Notes: generated from the sequence alone by a model not told the origin. A stretch of 64,000 bases of DNA from Microvirga lupini (GCF_014191055.1 NZ_JACHWB010000001.1:310001-374000), one strand, 5' to 3'. Shown: positions 26,145 to 35,128, counted from the stretch's first letter. Program-made: numbers and translations.

Positions 26145-27767
26145 TCAACCGCCACTCGAAGGAAAAATCTCCGGCTCTTCCTGCTGGGATTCTGGCGAAC
26201 GGCTGACGGTTTCCGCAGGTTCGCGAAGGACATAGACTTTCCAGTCTTTCGTTTCCTCCGCAAGGTCATAATGGTCGGACAGATAGGCTGCATAGATCTG
26301 ACGAAGGCCTTCAGCCGTTGTGAATTCAACCGGCCATTTCGGTGCCATCACGACGCGGACATCCTGAAAGAGCGTTTCAGGAGGGAGATGGTGATGCTCG
26401 TTGATCGTGCGTCCCCAATGGTGCCACGTAGTGTCACCCCGCGGCGGCGCAAGACCGAGGCCGGCCGAGAACGGGCCTACGAAGTCGAGAACGTGGACCC
26501 GCCCCGCTTTTTCGCCGAGCGCTGAAAGGGCACGGGCGCCATCACCGAGACTCTCGAGATAGCGGGAGAAGACGGGGTAATTGTCCTCGGTCCACAACTG
26601 CACGAGCCTGACCCGATCAAACTTCGGCAAGGGCACCGCTTGGCCCTGGCTCGTGCTGGCCAGAGCGGCATGGAGGCCAAGGGTTGCGGCATGATGGATG
26701 CTGCCGGGCAGAACGAAGGCGAAAAACAGCAGCTGAGTGCCTGCGGCCAGAGCCGGAGCCCTTCTGCTTGCCCATGAAGGCGCTGACCTGGCCAGGAGTT
26801 CTGCCGCCACGGCCGCTCCACCGACAAGGGTCACAATGCCGGAGACCTGGAAGTTCTGCATGATCAGCATGAAGCCGGAGCCGGCGCAGAACCCATAAAA
26901 CAGAAAATCGCGGATGCTGCGCGTGCGCCAGAGCGCGAGAGCAGCAAACAGAATGAAAATGGTATAGTCGGCCAGATTCCTGAGAATCAAGGAGATGAGT
27001 TCATCAAGAGACTTGAAGCTGCCACTGACACCGCCTGCGACAAGAAGGTCGTTGATGTGGGCTTCAGTGGCGCCCCAAAAGGATTCGACCAGCAGCCCTC
27101 CTGACAGGATCATGCCGAGCGCCGCCAAGGCCCATCGCCGCTGCTGCAAATCGAGCAGCATCAGGATGAGGAAGCCCAATGCCACCAACCCGTAGCTGAG
27201 CTTCATGTACAGCATGAGCAGGGTCAGCGAGGCGGCGCAGACGGCATCGAGCGCGCTTTGAAAAGAGCGGCGGTGGATCGGTCGGAGATAGAGGACCAGA
27301 AGGAAGCCTAGAGCCGCCCAGCCGACCCGGTTGTAGAACATGCCGAATGAGAGGCCGGCGATGCTCTCACCGAGATTGATGGGAACGGCTGCAACCAGGA
27401 TCAGGAAGATGGAAAGAGGCAGGGCAATGGCGGGTCTCAGGCGCGAGCTGACAATGTGGGCGGCAGCCAAGGCCATCATCATGACCAGAAGGGCCATACC
27501 CACGGGCATGGCTCCCCCCATATGGCCAGAGATCCAGTAGCCCAAGGCTGGCACGTAATAGACGAGGGGCCCGAGCGCCGTGTGGAAGTCACGGTTCGGG
27601 ACCTGTCCTTCGCTCACACGATGGACGCCATCAAGGAAGATAAACAGGTCATTCACGTAGCGCGTCGTGACCGTCTGGCCTGGCAGCGCAAGCAACAGGG
27701 CGCAGATTGCCGCCACAGCAATCACGAGGGCCACCACGGATGGCGGACGTATCTTCGAAACATTCAT
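26145..27767 (-). CDS. Putative GT-C glycosyltransferase, tandem paralogue 3
   Basis: A 540-residue polytopic membrane protein, last of three tandem paralogues. About eleven hydrophobic helices are followed by a soluble C-terminal part of about 150 residues. The first outer loop reads NDLFIFLDGVHR then GQVPNRDFHTALGPL, a layout typical of GT-C lipid-phospho-sugar-dependent transferases, where acidic residues in this loop are catalytic. The downstream block SFGMFYNRVGWAALG is shared by all three. I cannot assign a named family; a pentosyltransferase role is inferred from the upstream pathway genes. It overlaps the preceding gene by four bases. Confidence 0.75.
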   Translation of the reverse strand: MNVSKIRPPSVVALVIAVAAICALLLALPGQTVTTRYVNDLFIFLDGVHRVSEGQVPNRDFHTALGPLVYYVPALGYWISGHMGGAMPVGMALLVMMMALAAAHIVSSRLRPAIALPLSIFLILVAAVPINLGESIAGLSFGMFYNRVGWAALGFLLVLYLRPIHRRSFQSALDAVCAASLTLLMLYMKLSYGLVALGFLILMLLDLQQRRWALAALGMILSGGLLVESFWGATEAHINDLLVAGGVSGSFKSLDELISLILRNLADYTIFILFAALALWRTRSIRDFLFYGFCAGSGFMLIMQNFQVSGIVTLVGGAAVAAELLARSAPSWASRRAPALAAGTQLLFFAFVLPGSIHHAATLGLHAALASTSQGQAVPLPKFDRVRLVQLWTEDNYPVFSRYLESLGDGARALSALGEKAGRVHVLDFVGPFSAGLGLAPPRGDTTWHHWGRTINEHHHLPPETLFQDVRVVMAPKWPVEFTTAEGLRQIYAAYLSDHYDLAEETKDWKVYVLREPAETVSRSPESQQEEPEIFPSSGG

Positions 27768-29386
27768 GGTGACAATCCATCCCCGGCTCCAACACGGGAT
27801 GGTTGTGCATGTTCCAAAGGCTGTCCAAGGCCGCTGAGCATTCCTGTTTCGCGGCGCTTATAGACGGTCCAGAGTCCGGTATGACGGATGGGATCATATG
27901 CCTTTTGGATGTAAGCTCCGTAGAGCTCGCGAAGCGGGATACCGTTGACGCCGGCCTTTGGTACCATCAGCACGTCGACACCCCCAAACAGTTGCTCAGG
28001 AGGCGGGTGGTGGACATCATTGATGTTGCGCCCCCAGTGAAGCCATGCGTAGTCCCCGCGAGATGGCGGCAGGCCCAGGCCTGCAGTAAAAGGATTGGCA
28101 AAGTCCAGAACCGAGACGTTCTTGGGCTTCACCGGAAGTTCGCTCAGGAGGCGCGCGCCTTCACGGATGCTCATGAGATAATCGTCCATGAAGCTGCGGT
28201 CGCCTGGCACCCAAAGCTTAGTCAGTCTCAGCTCTCCGTAGCGAGGCAAGCCGAACGGCTCACCCACGCGTGCGGCGGCAACGACGGTATGAACGCCAAG
28301 CGCTATGAAGCATTGGACGGTTGTCGGCAGAAGAAGCGCGATCAGCAGAAGTGGAGCCCCTCGGGCCAGGAGTCCATTCCCTTTTGGATCCGCGATCTGT
28401 GGGGAGCGCAGCAGGATTTCCGTTGCGACGGCTGCTCCCGCGAACAGTGTGATGATTCCCCAGGGCTGCGAGTTCTGGCTCTGGATGATCAGGCCGGGAC
28501 CTGCGCAAATTCCGAAGAATAGAAGATCGCGCAAGCTGCGACTTTGCCAAAGCACCAGAACCGCGAAGATGGCGAGAAGCACGTAGTCGGCGAGATGGCG
28601 GAGGAAGGCCAGCGACAGATCGACGATGCCGCGGGTTCCGCTCACCCGGCCTGCGAGCGCGAGATCCTCAAGATGGGCGATCGTGGATTGCCAGACGGCT
28701 TCGATAAGAATGGCTGAGAGGACAAGAAGTCCGAGAGCCCACAGCACCCACCGACGCTGGCGGGCGTCGAACAGCATGAAGCCGAGAAAGGCGAGGGCAA
28801 CAAGCCCATAGGTCGCCTTGGTATAGATCATCACCAGACTCAGAGAAGCGGCGCAGAGAGCATCAAGCAGGTTCTGGCCGCTACGGGACTGCTCGGGCTG
28901 GAGATACATCACGACAAGCAGGCTGAGGGCTGCCCATCCGATCCGGTTGTAGAACATTGCGAAAGACAATGACGCGATGCTTTCGCCCAGATTCGTTGGT
29001 ACGGCGACGATCAGGAGCAGGAACAAGCCATAGGGGATCCCTACCATTGGCCGGAGGCGTGAACCGAGGATGTGGATCATCGGCAGGGCAAGCCCGATCG
29101 TCACGGCCGCCATGGCTGTGGGCATGGCACCACCCATGCTGCCGGAGATCCAATATCCAAGAGCCGGCACATAGAAAGACAGTGGGCCCAAGGCTGTATG
29201 AAAATCACGGTTGGGAACCTGACCGAACACGATCCGGTGTGCGCCATCGAGGAAGATGAACAGATCGTTGAGATAGGCCGTTGTGACGGTCTGGCCCGGC
29301 AAGGCAAGCAGCAACCCGAAGATGGCCGCGGCACAGAGAAGTGTGCCGGCTATCCAGGGTATCTGTCGTCCCGGAGGAGCCATCAT
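27764..29386 (-). CDS. Putative GT-C glycosyltransferase, tandem paralogue 2
   Basis: A 540-residue membrane protein collinear with its two neighbours. It keeps LALPGQTVTT near residue 26, NDLFIFLDGAHR near 40, GQVPNRDFHTALGP near 55, and SFAMFYNRIGWAAL near 143. The C-terminal soluble part has the shared pattern AGLGLPPSRGDYAW followed by a tryptophan- and histidine-rich segment. Four-base ATGA overlaps tie it to both flanking paralogues. The predicted topology places the conserved acidic loop and C-terminal domain on the periplasmic side, as in arabinosyl- and mannosyltransferases of the GT-C class. The substrate is unknown. Confidence 0.75.
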   Translation of the reverse strand: MMAPPGRQIPWIAGTLLCAAAIFGLLLALPGQTVTTAYLNDLFIFLDGAHRIVFGQVPNRDFHTALGPLSFYVPALGYWISGSMGGAMPTAMAAVTIGLALPMIHILGSRLRPMVGIPYGLFLLLIVAVPTNLGESIASLSFAMFYNRIGWAALSLLVVMYLQPEQSRSGQNLLDALCAASLSLVMIYTKATYGLVALAFLGFMLFDARQRRWVLWALGLLVLSAILIEAVWQSTIAHLEDLALAGRVSGTRGIVDLSLAFLRHLADYVLLAIFAVLVLWQSRSLRDLLFFGICAGPGLIIQSQNSQPWGIITLFAGAAVATEILLRSPQIADPKGNGLLARGAPLLLIALLLPTTVQCFIALGVHTVVAAARVGEPFGLPRYGELRLTKLWVPGDRSFMDDYLMSIREGARLLSELPVKPKNVSVLDFANPFTAGLGLPPSRGDYAWLHWGRNINDVHHPPPEQLFGGVDVLMVPKAGVNGIPLRELYGAYIQKAYDPIRHTGLWTVYKRRETGMLSGLGQPLEHAQPSRVGAGDGLSP

Positions 29387-31002
29387 GAGCGGCCATCCCG
29401 CTGCAGGGCGGCTTCAGGGCGTGATGGAAGACGCCGCCGATACAATTTCCAATGCTGCGTCTCCTCGGCCATGGCGAAATGCGTTGCGATGTAGGGACCA
29501 TAGATGGCTTGCAGCTGTGGCAGCCATCCCTTCGCAGCATCTAGACTATCTGCGGGTTTCGGCTCCATCACGAACTGCACATCGGCCAGCAGCGTCTCAG
29601 CCGGGATATAGCTCGTGTTGTTGAGGGTGCGATCCCATTGCAGCCATGACGCATCGCCCTTTGCCGGAGGAGCGTTGAGCGCTATCGAGAAAGCATTCCC
29701 TAAATCGAGCACAAAGATCCGGTCCGGCTTTGGATCGAGCCTGGATAAAGCGTCGATCCCGTCATGGAGAACCTCTTGATAGGCTGTGGCTGCGTCGTAG
29801 TCGTTCCATGTCCAGAGGTTTGCTACCCGAACCTGCTGCAATCCAGGGAGAGGGACGGCATTGCCTGCCCTGACACTCGCTGCCGCCGTGTGAAGGCTAA
29901 GTGCTATAAGGCAATGGATGCTGGTGGGCAGAACGACGGCCAAGAAAAGCAGTTTCGCGCCTGCAGCCGTCGACCAGCCTCCTGGATCGATAGTTCGTTC
30001 CGGTCGGTGGCTCTCAAATCTAAGGATCGTCTCGGCGGCAACAGCTGCCGCACCATGAAGCATGATGATGCCCCACGCCTGGAAGTTCTGATTGATGATC
30101 AGAAACCCTGCTATGGCGCAGAAGGCATAGAAAAGAAGATCCCGAACGCTGCGGGTGCGGTACATGGCCATTCCGGCAAACAGACCAAGCAGAACATAAT
30201 CGGTAAGGTTGACGAGGATGTGATCCGCGATCTGCCCCCAGGTGCCGCGCAACCCGCCTCCCACATCAAAGGCCAGGCGCAGATCGGCCAGATAGGCGAG
30301 GGAGGATTGCCAAATGAGCTCGATGATCAGCACAGCGAGGATCGTGATACCCAGTGCGCTGGCAGACCAACGGCGCTGCTCCCGGTCCGAGAGCATGAAC
30401 AGAAGGAAGGCAAGGGCCACAACACCGTAGCTGAGCTTGGTGTAGAGCATCAGCAGTGTCAGAGCTGTTGCGCAGGCCGTGTCCAGAATCGTTTGGCGAC
30501 GGCCAATGCTCAATGGGCGGAGATACATGATAAGGAGCATGCCCAGGGCAGCCCAGCCGATCCGGTTGTAGAACTTGGCAAAAGACAGGGAAGTGACGCC
30601 CTCACCGAGATTGACGGGCACCGCCAGGATCAGGAGCAGGAACAGGCCGTAGGGAAGAGCAATGAATGGATGCAGCCGCGAGCCGAGGATGTGCGTCATC
30701 GGCATGGCGAGCAGAAGCGTGATCAGGGCCATGGCGGTGGGCATGGTTCCGCCGAGACTTCCCGACAGAGCATAACCTGCAGCCGAGAGATAATAGGCAA
30801 AGGGACCTAACGGCGTGTGAAAGTCCTGGTTCGGCACTTGGCCTGCGGCGATCCGGTAAGCACCGTCCAGAATGACGAAGAGGTCATTCAGATATCGGGT
30901 CGTAACGGTTTGTCCTGGAAGAGCAAGCAGCAGGGCGAGGAGGAATGCGGCAGCCAGCAGGATCGGCCCCACCTTCATGGGGCGCTCAGTCCAGAGCCGC
31001 AT
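29383..31002 (-). CDS. Putative GT-C glycosyltransferase, tandem paralogue 1
   Basis: A 539-residue membrane protein, first of the three tandem paralogues and directly after the DprE2-like reductase gene (25-base gap). It has LALPGQTVTTRYLND near residue 27, LDGAYRIAAGQVPNQDFHT near 45-63, and SFAKFYNRIGWAALG near 145. In the outer loop it has NQDFH where its paralogues have NRDFH. ATG 31002 is supported by GGAGGAAG seven bases upstream. Position and topology match the place that AftA and the Emb proteins take in mycobacterial arabinan loci, but overall sequence similarity to those is not evident by eye. Confidence 0.76.
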   Translation of the reverse strand: MRLWTERPMKVGPILLAAAFLLALLLALPGQTVTTRYLNDLFVILDGAYRIAAGQVPNQDFHTPLGPFAYYLSAAGYALSGSLGGTMPTAMALITLLLAMPMTHILGSRLHPFIALPYGLFLLLILAVPVNLGEGVTSLSFAKFYNRIGWAALGMLLIMYLRPLSIGRRQTILDTACATALTLLMLYTKLSYGVVALAFLLFMLSDREQRRWSASALGITILAVLIIELIWQSSLAYLADLRLAFDVGGGLRGTWGQIADHILVNLTDYVLLGLFAGMAMYRTRSVRDLLFYAFCAIAGFLIINQNFQAWGIIMLHGAAAVAAETILRFESHRPERTIDPGGWSTAAGAKLLFLAVVLPTSIHCLIALSLHTAAASVRAGNAVPLPGLQQVRVANLWTWNDYDAATAYQEVLHDGIDALSRLDPKPDRIFVLDLGNAFSIALNAPPAKGDASWLQWDRTLNNTSYIPAETLLADVQFVMEPKPADSLDAAKGWLPQLQAIYGPYIATHFAMAEETQHWKLYRRRLPSRPEAALQRDGRS

Positions 31003-31027
31003 GACTTCTTCCTCCGTGGGTCAGGGG

Positions 31028-31771
31028 TTAGAGGCGCAAGCGCTTGAAAAACCGTTCGGGAATGCTGCCGACGGCCATCATGACGGGACGCCAGATCGGG
31101 CGCACATAGATCACGTCGCGGCCGCTCCTCTCGGCCGCTGTGAAGATGGCGCGCCCGACCTCGCTGGGCTCTGCGGTGAGGATGGGAGGCAGCTTCATGC
31201 CGGCGGTCATCTGCGTGCGCACGAAACCGGGTTTGACCGTCACCACCCGCAGCCCCTTGGGAGCCAAGCGGTTGCGCAGGCCCGACAGGAACGCCGTGAA
31301 ACCGGCCTTGGCCGCGCCGTAGAGGTAGTTCGATCCGCGGCCGCGATCGCCTGCCACGGAACTTACGCCGACGAGAGTGCCGGATCCACGCGCCAGGAAA
31401 CGCTCCGCGAAATACCCGAGCAGGAGCGCCGGGCCCTCGAAATTCGTACGCAGCACGAGAGATGCATGGGCCATATCGGTCTGCCCCTTCGCCTGATCGC
31501 CCAGTTCGCCAACAACACACACCACTGTATCCGGCAGCGTGGACAGGCTGTTGGCAAAGCTCTCGAAGGCGCCGCTCTCAAGAATGTCGAGCCGGTGCAC
31601 CGTCACCTCGGCGCCGGTCCGGGCACGGATGTCGTCGGCGTTGCGACGGGCTTCCTCATCATTCCGGGCGGCGAGCTGCACCTGCCAGCCAGCCTGAGCA
31701 TAGTGAAGTGCCGTGGCGCGCCCGATATCGGAGGTGCCGCCGACGAGGAGAAGGGTTTTCGAAGGTTCCAT
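31028..31771 (-). CDS. dprE2: SDR reductase, DprE2-like (decaprenylphosphoryl-2-keto-pentose reductase)
   Basis: A 247-residue classical short-chain dehydrogenase. The cofactor motif is GGTSDIGRATA (residues 11-21). Catalytic residues are the serine in GVSSVAG near 136 and the YxxxK in YGAAKAG near 150. The name rests on context: it follows a DprE1-like oxidase with one base of overlap, as in the mycobacterial pair that epimerises polyprenyl-phospho-ribose to polyprenyl-phospho-arabinose. The family-level SDR call is secure; the exact substrate is inferred. A hydrophobic C-terminus (MMAVGSIPERFFKRL) fits membrane association. Confidence 0.83.
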   Translation of the reverse strand: MEPSKTLLLVGGTSDIGRATALHYAQAGWQVQLAARNDEEARRNADDIRARTGAEVTVHRLDILESGAFESFANSLSTLPDTVVCVVGELGDQAKGQTDMAHASLVLRTNFEGPALLLGYFAERFLARGSGTLVGVSSVAGDRGRGSNYLYGAAKAGFTAFLSGLRNRLAPKGLRVVTVKPGFVRTQMTAGMKLPPILTAEPSEVGRAIFTAAERSGRDVIYVRPIWRPVMMAVGSIPERFFKRLRL

Positions 31772-33105
31772 CAGATGCCCAGCCGTGCCGACAGACGCGA
31801 AGAGATACGACCGGTTGCACCGATGCTCCGTCGCAGGTCGCGGAAGCGGAACAATTCAGGATAACCGGCCTCGAAGGTTGCAGGCGATTGCCTTGCGTCC
31901 TTGGCTAGATAGAGCCGTCCTCTGGCTTCGACCACCAAACGGTCAAGCTCCTCGAGCAGGGGGAAGACCTCGTCGCTGACCGGCAGGTCTAGGGTCAGGG
32001 TGAAGCCTTCGAACGGGAACGAGAGAAGGCCGTGACTCGGGCCGAGCTGCTTAAGCACCGCCAGGAAGGATGCGTTGCCATGCTTGGCGATGCGCTCGAG
32101 GATGCCGCCCAGGACAGCTTGAGCCTTCGCTGTAGGGATGACGCATTGATACTGCAGGAACCCGCGCCGCCCATAGATGCGGTTCCAGTTGCCGATCCCA
32201 TCGAGGGGGAAGAAATAGGGATTCCAGTGAACCAGGAACGGATAGCCGGATTTCACGACTCCTGCCCGGAAGTAGAGCTCATTGAAGGCAGAAACCGACA
32301 AGCGGTTGAGCGTGAAGGAGGGCAGGTCGAGCGGGATGCTCAGGCGGCCGAGCTTGGATGCGGGATAAGGTGAGGATCCGGGGCGAAGGGCGTCCAAATC
32401 CCTTTGGGTGGCATGTTCTGCCGCAAAGATCAGCGAACGACCAAGCGAAGCGCCACGGGCGAGGCAATCAACCCAAGCCACCGAGTAGGTTGCGTTGCTT
32501 GTCTCCTCGAGAGCCCGGATGGCGCTGTCGAGATTTTGGGCGACGGTGGTCGTCTGGCGCATCCACCCGGTCTCGATGCGCCGAAGATGGAAGGTGGCGT
32601 CCAGGATGGTGCCCGTGAGCCCCATTCCTCCAATCGTGGCGGACAGGAGTTCGGGATTCTCGTCACGCGAGCAGGTGACGATGCTTCCATCCGGCAGAGC
32701 CAGGGTCAGGCTTTCCACATGGTCGCCAAATCCGCCGTCCCGGTGGTGGTTCTTGCCGTGCACGTCCGAGGCGATCATGCCGCCGATGGTGACGAACTTG
32801 GTGCCCGGCACAACGGGAGGGAAGAGGCCCCTCGGGACCACGATATCGAGGAGATCGGAGAGCAGGACGCCCGCTTCCACCTGAATACGGCCTGTTGCCT
32901 GATCAAAGGCCCGGATACGATCAAGTCCCCGGGCCATGAGGGTGACCTGCTCTCCGATGGCGGCATCACCATAGGCGCGTCCATTGCCGCGGGCCACCAG
33001 CCCGGTCCGGGAGGCCATCAGGGAAGGGAAGGCTTTGGGGGACGTGGGGCAGAGGGTCTCTGACGGATGGCGGGGGTAGCGCCCCCAACCGGCGAGTTCC
33101 GTCAT
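31771..33105 (-). CDS. dprE1: FAD-dependent oxidase, DprE1-like (polyprenylphosphoryl-pentose 2-oxidase)
   Basis: A 444-residue VAO-type flavoprotein. The FAD-binding segments are RGNGRAYGDAA near residues 39-49 and PGTKFVTIGGMIASDVHGKNHH near 101-122, almost identical in pattern to mycobacterial DprE1 as I remember it (GGAIACDIHGKNHH). Further matches are GGMGLTGTI, WNRIYGRRGFLQYQ, LKQLGP and RLYLAKDAR. The position of the benzothiazinone-target cysteine appears to be threonine (FTLTLDLP in place of NICVDFP). It should oxidise C2 of a lipid-linked ribose before DprE2 reduces it. It overlaps GtrA by four bases and DprE2 by one. Confidence 0.88.
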   Translation of the reverse strand: MTELAGWGRYPRHPSETLCPTSPKAFPSLMASRTGLVARGNGRAYGDAAIGEQVTLMARGLDRIRAFDQATGRIQVEAGVLLSDLLDIVVPRGLFPPVVPGTKFVTIGGMIASDVHGKNHHRDGGFGDHVESLTLALPDGSIVTCSRDENPELLSATIGGMGLTGTILDATFHLRRIETGWMRQTTTVAQNLDSAIRALEETSNATYSVAWVDCLARGASLGRSLIFAAEHATQRDLDALRPGSSPYPASKLGRLSIPLDLPSFTLNRLSVSAFNELYFRAGVVKSGYPFLVHWNPYFFPLDGIGNWNRIYGRRGFLQYQCVIPTAKAQAVLGGILERIAKHGNASFLAVLKQLGPSHGLLSFPFEGFTLTLDLPVSDEVFPLLEELDRLVVEARGRLYLAKDARQSPATFEAGYPELFRFRDLRRSIGATGRISSRLSARLGI

Positions 33106-33497
33106 GCCTGCCGCTCCCTGAACACAAAGGTCCGATCCAGAATGAACTTGGTGGCATACCCGATGGCAAGTCCTATCACCGCACCGGTATACTTTGCCAG
33201 ATCCGTCTGCCAGATCATCCAGAAGGCCACCTCGAAGCCCCAGAATACCAGGGTGGTCAGGACGCTGAAGGCACCATAAAGGGTGATCTTCTGGACCTCC
33301 TGCCGGTGGCCGTCATAGTCATCGTCGAACACCCACTTCTTGTCGAGCACGTATTTCAGGATGAAACCGGTGGCCGTTCCCATCAGGATGGACAGAACCA
33401 AAGGTGCTGCCGGCGCAATCCGGATGACGACTTCCTGGGTGACCAGATTGACGAGTGTCGCGATGACGGCGAACAGAACATAGCGGACAAACATCAT
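33102..33497 (-). CDS. GtrA family membrane protein
   Basis: A 131-residue protein with four predicted membrane helices, matching the GtrA family. It starts MMFVRYVLFAVIATLVNL and has the family-typical FILKYVLDKKWVF between helices 2 and 3 and YATKFILDRTFVF at the end. GtrA proteins take part in moving or using polyprenyl-linked sugars. Rv3789, the mycobacterial GtrA protein next to dprE1, was proposed as a lipid-arabinose flippase and later as an accessory factor. The same position here supports a role with the lipid-linked pentose. Its stop overlaps the dprE1 start. Confidence 0.88.
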   Translation of the reverse strand: MMFVRYVLFAVIATLVNLVTQEVVIRIAPAAPLVLSILMGTATGFILKYVLDKKWVFDDDYDGHRQEVQKITLYGAFSVLTTLVFWGFEVAFWMIWQTDLAKYTGAVIGLAIGYATKFILDRTFVFRERQA

Positions 33498-33577
33498 CGG
33501 CCCGACTCCCTTGTAAGGGCCTGAAGAAGGGTCCGAGAAGGCTCTGTGCCCTCGATCGATTGCCGAAGAGACATGGC

Positions 33578-35125
33578 TTAGACGGCAGCTACGATCAGGG
33601 CGGCGGCAGCCGCCACCGTCAGAAGGCTGACCCGGTCCTTGAGGGCGAATACCACGGGATCGTCATCCATGATCCGGCGCCCGGCAAGCATCAGCGCCCG
33701 TGCAATCCAGAACATGAGGAGCGGGCCGACGAGCCAGAGGAGCTGAGGGCGCGAATAAAGCTCGTTGACGCTGTCGCTCGAGATGTAGAGCGCCAGGATC
33801 GTCACGGCATTGAAGCCCGCCGCCGCAGCCAGGGCGGCCACGATGTCCAGGTCGCTGTTCTTGTAGTCACGGCTGGTCGGGTCCGGGAGGTTGGCGTCAC
33901 GACGGGCCGCCAGTTCCACGTAACGCTTGATGAGGGCGAGGGACATGAAGATCATCATGCTGAAGGCGATCAGCCATTCCGAAACGGCAACGGATACCGC
34001 AACAGCGCCCCCAATCACTCGGACGGAGTAAAGACCAGCCAGGGTGATCACGTCGACCACCATCATGCGCTTGAGCACGAAGGAATAGGCAGTCGTGAGG
34101 GCGAAGTAGCCCAGCAGCACGCCTAGGAACGACAGCGACACAGTGGACCCGACAGCCAGCGCCCCGAGGAAGAGAACCGGTATGGCCATCACGCCATGCA
34201 TCAGGGGAATGGCACCGCTCGGCAGGGGGCGCTTGCTCTTGCTGCGATGCCCCCGATCGTCCTGCAGGTCCACCAGATCGTTGAGGATGTAGATGCTCGA
34301 GGCACAGAGCGAGAAGGCAATGAAGGCCAGAACGGCTTGGGTGATGGCTTCCAGCGTGAACAGATGTGCCGCCAGGAGCGGGAGGAAGATGAGGGCGTTC
34401 TTGGCGTATTGATGCACACGCAGCATCCTGGCCCAGGTCCGCCACGTCGGGCGCGTATGGGTCAGATGCTCGGCGTCAGGGCACTGACGGGCTAGCTTTC
34501 TCCTCACCCCGGCAGGGGTACGGATGGCGATCGATTGGGCAGCCTTCTCCCAGACGGGAAGATCGGCGGCGTCATTGCCGACATAGTCGAAACCGCGGTC
34601 GCCGAAGGCTTCGACGAGCTGCTGAGCCTTCCTGCGGCCGGCCAGATTCGTGGTCTCATCGGACGCGAACCATCCGGTAAAAAGGCCAAGGTGGTCGGCT
34701 ATGCTCTCCACCAGACGCTGATGGCTGGCGGATGCCAGGTAAACAGGACGCCCTGCCGCTCTGGCTTGGCGGATCAGGGACAGAACCTCAGGATCATACG
34801 GCAACGTTCCCGGATTGAAATCGACAGGTTCGGACAGGCGGTGCTTCAGGGCGGCCTTGCCGCGGGAGAGAGCCATCAGCATGTCGAGGATGGATTGTGG
34901 CCGGCGACCCAATTCCGAGAAGGCGGTTTCGATCAGCAGGTCGGACGCGATCAGGGTGCCGTCGAGATCGACGACGAGAGGCCGAGGCGCCTCTCGGTCG
35001 GGCGTCTCGATCTCAAGCGTTGTCCAATGCGCCTCATCCCTCTCATAGCGGCGCTCGGAGCGCTCATGGGGAAGGGGGGGGCGGGCACGATGGGGCAAAG
35101 TCTGCGGTTTGAGGTCAGATCGCAC
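33578..35125 (-). CDS. HAD phosphatase-UbiA prenyltransferase fusion (phosphoribosyl polyprenyl-phosphate synthase-like)
   Basis: A 515-residue two-domain protein. Residues 50-215 form a HAD-type hydrolase: DLDGTL near 53, a serine in YLASASH near 135, and GNDAADLP near 180. Residues 225-515 form a UbiA-type membrane prenyltransferase with about eight helices and the metal motif NDLVDLQDDR near 281, followed by KSKRPLPSG, the pattern of the decaprenyl-phosphate phosphoribosyltransferase subgroup (Rv3806c). It would make a lipid-linked phosphoribose, and the HAD part could remove the 5-phosphate. It starts at GTG 35125 or TTG 35128, behind GGGGAG, and heads the leftward operon. Confidence 0.86.
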   Translation of the reverse strand: MRSDLKPQTLPHRARPPLPHERSERRYERDEAHWTTLEIETPDREAPRPLVVDLDGTLIASDLLIETAFSELGRRPQSILDMLMALSRGKAALKHRLSEPVDFNPGTLPYDPEVLSLIRQARAAGRPVYLASASHQRLVESIADHLGLFTGWFASDETTNLAGRRKAQQLVEAFGDRGFDYVGNDAADLPVWEKAAQSIAIRTPAGVRRKLARQCPDAEHLTHTRPTWRTWARMLRVHQYAKNALIFLPLLAAHLFTLEAITQAVLAFIAFSLCASSIYILNDLVDLQDDRGHRSKSKRPLPSGAIPLMHGVMAIPVLFLGALAVGSTVSLSFLGVLLGYFALTTAYSFVLKRMMVVDVITLAGLYSVRVIGGAVAVSVAVSEWLIAFSMMIFMSLALIKRYVELAARRDANLPDPTSRDYKNSDLDIVAALAAAAGFNAVTILALYISSDSVNELYSRPQLLWLVGPLLMFWIARALMLAGRRIMDDDPVVFALKDRVSLLTVAAAAALIVAAV

Positions 35126-35128
35126 CAA

